NCBI GenBank assembly: GCA_023393715.1
Contig: JAEXCD010000019.1
Location: 1-25,230, forward strand
Length of the DNA: 25,230 nt
Direction: 5' to 3'
Origin: Bacillota bacterium
Lineage (GTDB): Bacteria; Bacillota; Clostridia; Tissierellales; Peptoniphilaceae
The notes beneath the pieces are model-generated. The model ran no database searches. It was not told the origin of the DNA and worked only from the letters and a program-made list of their open reading frames with translations. Made by a program: the position numbers and the translations under genes. Below, piece by piece: positions 21,177 to 25,230 of this stretch. The first letter of the stretch is position 1; every line of letters begins with the position of its first letter.

Positions 21177-23249
21177 CTATTCCCCGGCAGCGCATTCCGG
21201 TGCAGCGTCGTCCCCGTCGCTGTATTTTTGCAGAACGAGTGCGGTGCGCGAGGGAATGTAGATCTGAATGCCATCGGCATAATCTGCGCCGACCAGGGGG
21301 TGGGATTCGTAGCATACGGTTTCGGAGATGCGCTCAAAGCCGCCGTACTCCGCGCGATCCGTCGAGAAGACGACGCGGTAATGCCCTTTCTGGTGGATGG
21401 GCAGCTGGAATCCCGCATAGGAATCACTGGGGTGGAAGTTGTACAGGAAGACGAAATTGTTCTTCCGATAGGCGATGAGCTTTCGGAAGGAGTCGATCCA
21501 CAGGAGCTGAATGCCCTGCGGCCCGAACAGATGGTGCTCGCTGACAAAGCGGATCAGCTCCCGGTCGAAATGCGCGAGGTATTCGTACTTGAGCTCGGGA
21601 TCATCGACGAGGTGCCACTGGCGGCGGCAGTATTCGTAGCTCCAGCCGTTTTCCGCACGGGGAAAGTCGATCCATTCCGGGTGGCCGAATTCGTTGCCCA
21701 TGAAGTTCAGGTAGCCGTCCGAGCCGGACGCAATGGTGATGAGCCGGATCATTTTGTGCAGGGCGATCGCACGGTCAATGATGAAGTGCGGGTCGTTCTT
21801 GGACATGTGCCAGTAGATATCCGGGCCCGTCAGCCGGAAGAAGAGCGTCTTATCGCCGACGAGCGCCTGATCGTGGCTTTCGACGTAGGCGATGCGTTTT
21901 TCGCCGGGGCGTTTTGTCGTCAGCTCGTAGTAGATTTCGTGCATGTTCCAGTCGTGATCGTCCTTTTTGGCCATCCGCACCCACATGTCGGGGATGCCCA
22001 TGCTGAGCCGGTAATCAAACCCGATGCCGCCGTAGGAAATCGGCAGGCACAGGCCGGGCATGCCGCTCATGTCCTCTGCGACGAGCACGGTTTCGGGCGA
22101 GAGACTGTGCAGCAGATCGGATGCCAGCATGAGATAGGTCACGGCATCGGTATTCGTATTCATCGAAAAATACTTGTCGTATGAATCGAAGTCGGAGCCC
22201 ATGGCGTGATCCCAATAGAGCATGGAGGTAACGCCGTCAAAGCGGAAGCCGTCAAAATGAAATTCCTGAGACCAATATTTCAGGTTCGACAGGAGGAAGT
22301 GAAGAACCTCGTTTTTACCGTAGTTAAAGCAGCACGAATCCCAGTATGGGTGCAGTCCGCGTTCCCCGGGGGCGAAGAATTGCTCCGGAGTGCCGTCGAA
22401 TTGATTGATGCCCTCGTTAATGTTCTTTGCGGCGTGGGAGTGGACGAGATCCATAAAAACGGAGAGCCCCAGCTCGTGCGCGCGATTGATGAGGTACCGG
22501 AGGTCGTCCGGCGTGCCGAACCAGCTCGAGGGTGCAAAGAAATTCGTGACATGGTATCCGAAGGAGCCGTAGAAAGGATGCTGCTGGATCGCCATGATCT
22601 GGACGGTATTGTAGCCCTCGGCCGCAATACGGGGGAGAATCTGATCCGCAAATTCGCGGTAGTGCGCGATGCGCCGTTCCTCCAGAGACATGCCGACGTG
22701 TGTCTCGTAGATGACGGGTGTCGTTTTTTTCTTCTTTGGGAAGTCCTGATCCGTCCAGCGGAAGGGGCGGGGCGGCGACCAGATGCATCCGACAAAGTCG
22801 ATGCCGCCGTCCGGGTGGCATTCCTGAACGACATAGTTCATGTACAGCGGGACTTTGTAGTGATCCTCTCCGTTGTAGCGAACGATCACCTTGACGCGGC
22901 TCAGATGCGGCAGGGTTCGACGCCCCCTGAGCTGAATCTCCCAGTCGCCGGATACGTTTCGATACAGGGCATGTGAACGCGGATTCCACTCGTTAAAATC
23001 GCCGACGAGAAACAGCGCCTCGGCGGCCGGCGCCCACTCGCGATAGATCCAGCCAGTCGATGTTTTATGAAAACCGTAGTATTCATGAGCGTTGGCAAAC
23101 TCGATCAAATCAATCTTGTCCTGAAGCAGGATTTGTTTTTTGCGGATATAGTTGTTCTGGCGAAGCTCAAGATCGGCTCGATAGCTCTCCAGCCAGGCAT
23201 CCATACCGAGGATCTCCAGAGACTGTTTTGGATTTTTCTGCTTGCTCAT
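21177..23249 (-). CDS. glgB: 1,4-alpha-glucan branching enzyme, eukaryote-like GH13_8 type
   Basis: 690 aa. The ATG at 23249 follows AAGGAGGG; the frame continues 16 codons upstream without a ribosome binding site. An N-terminal helical segment (~14-55) precedes the CBM48 domain (EYYGFHKTSTGWIYREWAPAAEALFLVGDFNEWN), then the catalytic barrel. GH13 regions are I VFMDLVHSH (D267, H270), II FHFDGFRFDGVTSM (nucleophile D338), III ETVLVAEDMSGMP (acid E392) and IV AYVESHDQALVGDK (D460). The wording of regions III and IV, the HxPxxSFGYHVTNFFAPSS stretch and the start of the protein match eukaryotic and some anaerobic-bacterial branching enzymes (GH13_8) rather than E. coli GlgB (GH13_9). It makes alpha-1,6 branches in glycogen. 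It is divergent from a phosphofructokinase gene; no other glg gene is in the window. Confidence 0.94.
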   Translation of the reverse strand: MSKQKNPKQSLEILGMDAWLESYRADLELRQNNYIRKKQILLQDKIDLIEFANAHEYYGFHKTSTGWIYREWAPAAEALFLVGDFNEWNPRSHALYRNVSGDWEIQLRGRRTLPHLSRVKVIVRYNGEDHYKVPLYMNYVVQECHPDGGIDFVGCIWSPPRPFRWTDQDFPKKKKTTPVIYETHVGMSLEERRIAHYREFADQILPRIAAEGYNTVQIMAIQQHPFYGSFGYHVTNFFAPSSWFGTPDDLRYLINRAHELGLSVFMDLVHSHAAKNINEGINQFDGTPEQFFAPGERGLHPYWDSCCFNYGKNEVLHFLLSNLKYWSQEFHFDGFRFDGVTSMLYWDHAMGSDFDSYDKYFSMNTNTDAVTYLMLASDLLHSLSPETVLVAEDMSGMPGLCLPISYGGIGFDYRLSMGIPDMWVRMAKKDDHDWNMHEIYYELTTKRPGEKRIAYVESHDQALVGDKTLFFRLTGPDIYWHMSKNDPHFIIDRAIALHKMIRLITIASGSDGYLNFMGNEFGHPEWIDFPRAENGWSYEYCRRQWHLVDDPELKYEYLAHFDRELIRFVSEHHLFGPQGIQLLWIDSFRKLIAYRKNNFVFLYNFHPSDSYAGFQLPIHQKGHYRVVFSTDRAEYGGFERISETVCYESHPLVGADYADGIQIYIPSRTALVLQKYSDGDDAAPECAAGE

Positions 23250-23267
23250 CACACCCTCCTTTTCGGC

Positions 23268-23277
23268 AAAACGTTTT
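23268..23277. promoter_or_regulatory. AAAACGTTTT palindrome in glgB leader, cre-like
   Basis: A 10-bp perfect palindrome lies just downstream of the predicted glgB transcription start. Its centre resembles the CcpA catabolite-response core (AAnCGnTTTC), but the flanks match the consensus poorly. A carbon-responsive role would make sense for a glycogen gene; this is an inference. Confidence 0.25.
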
Positions 23278-23285
23278 CGTAATTT

Positions 23286-23314
23286 ATTATACCCCATTCT
23301 GACAATTTCGTCAT
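23286..23314 (-). promoter_or_regulatory. Promoter of glgB
   Basis: On the minus strand, a consensus -10 TATAAT (23286-23291) lies 17 bases from ATGACG (23309-23314), four of six -35 bases. The -35 lies in the first of two perfect 9-bp tandem copies of TTTCGTCAT (23306-23314 and 23315-23323). Confidence 0.6.
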
Positions 23315-23357
23315 TTTCGTCATAGGCGGAAAATCAGTCGCAGGCAGGGTATGTGTG

Positions 23358-23366
23358 TGATAAAAT
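23358..23366 (+). promoter_or_regulatory. Extended -10 promoter candidate of the phosphofructokinase gene
   Basis: TG-A-TAAAAT (hexamer at 23361-23366) forms an extended -10 about 35 bases before the ATG. No good -35 lies 16-18 bases upstream. The ribosome binding site is weak (GAGG, about nine bases before the start). Confidence 0.4.
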
Positions 23367-23400
23367 AAAACCAAATGATGAAATAATGAGGTTTTGAAAT

Positions 23401-24477
23401 ATGAAATTAAGAGTAGGCGTGTTGACCAGCGGAGGGGATTGCCAGAGCCTGAACCCGACGATGCGCGGCTTTGCAAAGGCGCTGTATCGATCGAATGCGG
23501 ATGTTCAGATTCTGGGGTTCTCGGAGGGCTACCGCGGCCTGATGTACAATGAATTTCGTGAGATGAAGCCTGCGGATTTTTCGGGACTTCTGACGATGGG
23601 CGGCACGATATTGGGTACGAGCCGTCAGAGCTTCAAGCTGATGCGCCAGCCGGACGAATACGGCAACGATAAGGTTGCTCTCATGAAAGAAACTTACAAA
23701 AAAAATCGACTCGATGCGCTCGTCGTACTGGGAGGGAACGGTTCTCAGAAGACGGCAAATCTGCTTTCCGAGGAGGGCTTGAATGTAATCGGATTGCCCA
23801 AAACGATCGACAATGATCTCTGGGGCACGGACATGACGTTTGGCTTCCACAGTGCGCTGGACATCGCTACACAGGCGATCGACTGCATTCATACGACGGC
23901 GGCCTCTCATCGCCGCGTTTTCATCGTCGAAATTATGGGGCACAAGGTGGGATGGCTGACGCTGCACGCAGGTATTGCAGGGGGCGCGGATGTGATTTTG
24001 ATTCCGGAGATTCCCTATGATATCGACAGGGTGTGCGACACGATCCGCCGACGCAGTGAGCAGGATAATAAATTTTCGATTTTAGCGGTCGCGGAGGGCG
24101 CAAAATCCAAAGAGGAGATGCAGCTCTCCAAGAAGGAGTATAAAAAGAAGCTGGACGAGCGGCGCTATCCTTCCGTGTCCTACGAGATCGCCGCACAGAT
24201 TGAGTCGCGCCTCGGAGCCGAGGTTCGCGTGACCGTGCCGGGACATATGCAGCGCGGCGGCTCGCCGAGCGCATTTGACCGCGTTCTGGCTACCCGCGTC
24301 GGCGCACGCGGTGCGCAGGCGGTTTTGAATCGGGAATACGGCGTATTGGTGGCCTATGCCGGAGATGAACTCAAAACCGTTAAGCTGTCCAATATCGCCG
24401 GAAAATTAAAATACGTTCCGGTGGATTCGCCCATTATCGACGAGGCGAAGAGCGTGGGCATCGGCTTTGGCGATTGA
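23401..24477 (+). CDS. 6-phosphofructokinase family enzyme (phosphoryl donor uncertain)
   Basis: 358 aa, phosphorylates fructose 6-phosphate in glycolysis. Motifs are GVLTSGGDCQSLNPTMRG (nucleotide loop), MGGTILGTSR, LVVLGGNGSQKTANLL (111-115), LPKTIDNDLWGTD with the catalytic Asp137, EIMGHKVGWLTLHAGIAGGADVILIPE and the substrate segment VPGHMQRGGSPSAFDR. Against E. coli PfkA, Asp103 is Asn113, Gly104 is kept (Gly114) and Gly124 is Lys134. Gly104 favours ATP while Lys124 is the PPi-type residue. The mixture is known in group III enzymes, so ATP or PPi use is open. Length and spacing are normal for that group. It is divergent from glgB and followed closely by a membrane-protein gene. Confidence 0.92.
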   Translation: MKLRVGVLTSGGDCQSLNPTMRGFAKALYRSNADVQILGFSEGYRGLMYNEFREMKPADFSGLLTMGGTILGTSRQSFKLMRQPDEYGNDKVALMKETYKKNRLDALVVLGGNGSQKTANLLSEEGLNVIGLPKTIDNDLWGTDMTFGFHSALDIATQAIDCIHTTAASHRRVFIVEIMGHKVGWLTLHAGIAGGADVILIPEIPYDIDRVCDTIRRRSEQDNKFSILAVAEGAKSKEEMQLSKKEYKKKLDERRYPSVSYEIAAQIESRLGAEVRVTVPGHMQRGGSPSAFDRVLATRVGARGAQAVLNREYGVLVAYAGDELKTVKLSNIAGKLKYVPVDSPIIDEAKSVGIGFGD

Positions 24478-24520
24478 ACGCAACGACGGGCAGAGATAGA
24501 GGAAGCATTCAGGAGGAAGT

Positions 24521-25060
24521 ATGAAAAAGAAGGATACGCAGCGTATGCCGAAGGCGGCGAGCTCGCAGACAGAAGTCGGCAATATTGTGATTGTGGTCAT
24601 CAGCGTTGTGGCTATTTTAATGGTGACGTGGTTCCTCGCCAATAAGGTGATCGATATGACCGGCCGAGGCGTGGCGGAGAGCTCTTCTCAGGAGGTTGCC
24701 TCGTCGGAATCCTCTGCGGAGGCGTCCTCAAGTGTGGCGGAGGCTTCGTCGGAGGCGGAGGCTTCGACGTCTGAGGGACAGGTACCCAAGCCGCAGACGG
24801 AAGGCCCCGCGGATTACTACGAGCCTTCCACGTGGATCGGGAAAACCTTCCGGGCAAAGGATGAGGTCAATGTCCGCGCAGCCATGGGCACCTCGGCGGA
24901 TATCGTCGGAGGGCTTTCGAGCGGCGATACCATTACTGTGCTCAAGGCGGATTACGACGGCGAAGTGGTCTGGGTCTACGCAAAAATCACGAACGCGGCA
25001 AACCCGATTACGGGCTGGATTTACGGATTCGCGTTGGACAATGTGCCGGTGGCGGAGTAA
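24521..25060 (+). CDS. Membrane-anchored protein with bacterial SH3 (SH3b) domain
   Basis: 179 aa, AGGAGG seven bases before the ATG. A short cytoplasmic N-terminus (KKKDTQRMPKAASSQTE) is followed by one membrane segment (VGNIVIVVISVVAILMVTWFLA). A Ser/Glu/Ala-rich linker of ~50 residues (ESSSQEVASSESSAEASSS and so on) leads to an SH3b domain (~105-179: KTFRAKDEVNVRAAMGTSADIVGGLSSGDTITVLKADY, then VVWVYAKI and GWIYGFAL). The domain would lie outside the membrane and may bind peptidoglycan. No enzymatic domain is attached. It starts 43 bases after the phosphofructokinase stop and may be co-transcribed. A terminator follows at 25103-25134. Confidence 0.88.
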   Translation: MKKKDTQRMPKAASSQTEVGNIVIVVISVVAILMVTWFLANKVIDMTGRGVAESSSQEVASSESSAEASSSVAEASSEAEASTSEGQVPKPQTEGPADYYEPSTWIGKTFRAKDEVNVRAAMGTSADIVGGLSSGDTITVLKADYDGEVVWVYAKITNAANPITGWIYGFALDNVPVAE

Positions 25061-25102
25061 CAAATAGCGAAGAGGACGACGCTTTGACACATCCTCTGGT
25101 GG

Positions 25103-25134
25103 GAAGAGCGAGGGGCAGACCGCGCTCTTTTCTT
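25103..25134 (+). terminator. Intrinsic terminator after SH3b gene
   Basis: AAGAGCG (25104-25110) pairs with CGCTCTT (25123-25129), with a possible G-T extension, around a 12-base loop. It is followed by a TTCTT run 43-74 bases after the stop. Confidence 0.65.
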
Positions 25135-25176
25135 GTGGAGGGGGAAGAGGATTCGAAGGACGGAGTGGAGGACGGG

Positions 25177-25230
25177 ATGAATAGAGATTATTTTCGGGCT
25201 GCGGCCGTGACGCTGCCGGTTGTACTGGGG
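25177..25230 (+). CDS. Start of a membrane-protein gene, cut by right edge (possibly AzlC family)
   Basis: The ATG at 25177 follows GTGGAGGACGGG and opens a frame of 18 codons to the window end. The peptide MNRDYFRAAAVTLPVVLG looks like the front of an AzlC-type branched-chain amino acid exporter, where a short FRAAxxxTLPVxxGY segment precedes the first membrane helix. So few residues cannot prove it. An in-frame GTG at 25135 is an alternative start but has no better ribosome binding site. Confidence 0.4.
   Translation, partial: MNRDYFRAAAVTLPVVLG

Noticed and set aside
21096..22184. 362-codon plus-strand frame inside glgB
   Set aside because: It is antisense to the catalytic domain of the branching enzyme, with no ribosome binding site or recognisable domain.
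25084..25089. TTGACA after the SH3b gene
   Set aside because: No -10-like hexamer follows at 16-18 bases, and the next structure is a terminator.

Overview
The window is about 25 kb of chromosome with roughly 55% G+C. It looks like an anaerobic member of the Firmicutes (Clostridia). The evidence is strong AGGAGG-type ribosome binding sites, compact co-oriented operons, a CIRCE heat-shock operator, an Asp23-family protein, a YfcC/AbgB pair and short-loop intrinsic terminators. No rRNA, tRNA, CRISPR array, transposase or integrase was recognised, and I cannot name the genus.

Layout. (1) 3-809: C-terminal part of an MFS transporter, cut by the left edge. (2) 928-5322, minus strand: a five-gene metal-transport operon in the order binding protein, ATPase, permease, permease, DtxR-family regulator (tro/mnt type). 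It has three translational couplings and a candidate promoter/operator at 5386-5436. The second permease carries a C-terminal winged-helix-like domain. The regulator seems to lack the family's primary metal ligands. (3) 5553-6770, minus: a DUF4349-type lipoprotein. (4) 7080-11260, plus: a six-gene operon behind a strong promoter, encoding a small secreted protein (DUF2712-like), a lipoprotein, two polytopic membrane proteins, an ABC ATPase and a membrane-anchored extracytoplasmic protein. This is the most likely place for an undescribed system. (5) 11365-14737: glutamate racemase (minus), then a HAD hydrolase, an Asp23-family protein and a MATE exporter (plus). (6) 14819-17755: a divergent YfcC-family carrier and an M20/AbgB-family amidohydrolase, probably for uptake and cleavage of acylated amino acids or peptides. 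(7) 18024-21006: dTDP-glucose 4,6-dehydratase, then HtpG under a CIRCE element whose promoter -35 box overlaps the preceding stop codon. (8) 21177-25060: a eukaryote-like (GH13_8-type) glycogen branching enzyme (minus), divergent from a phosphofructokinase with an unusual active-site signature, then a membrane-anchored SH3-domain protein. (9) 25177-25230: the first codons of a further gene, cut by the right edge.

Annotations come from reading the translations and motifs by eye. No database search, alignment or folding program was run, and residue correspondences to known structures are manual.
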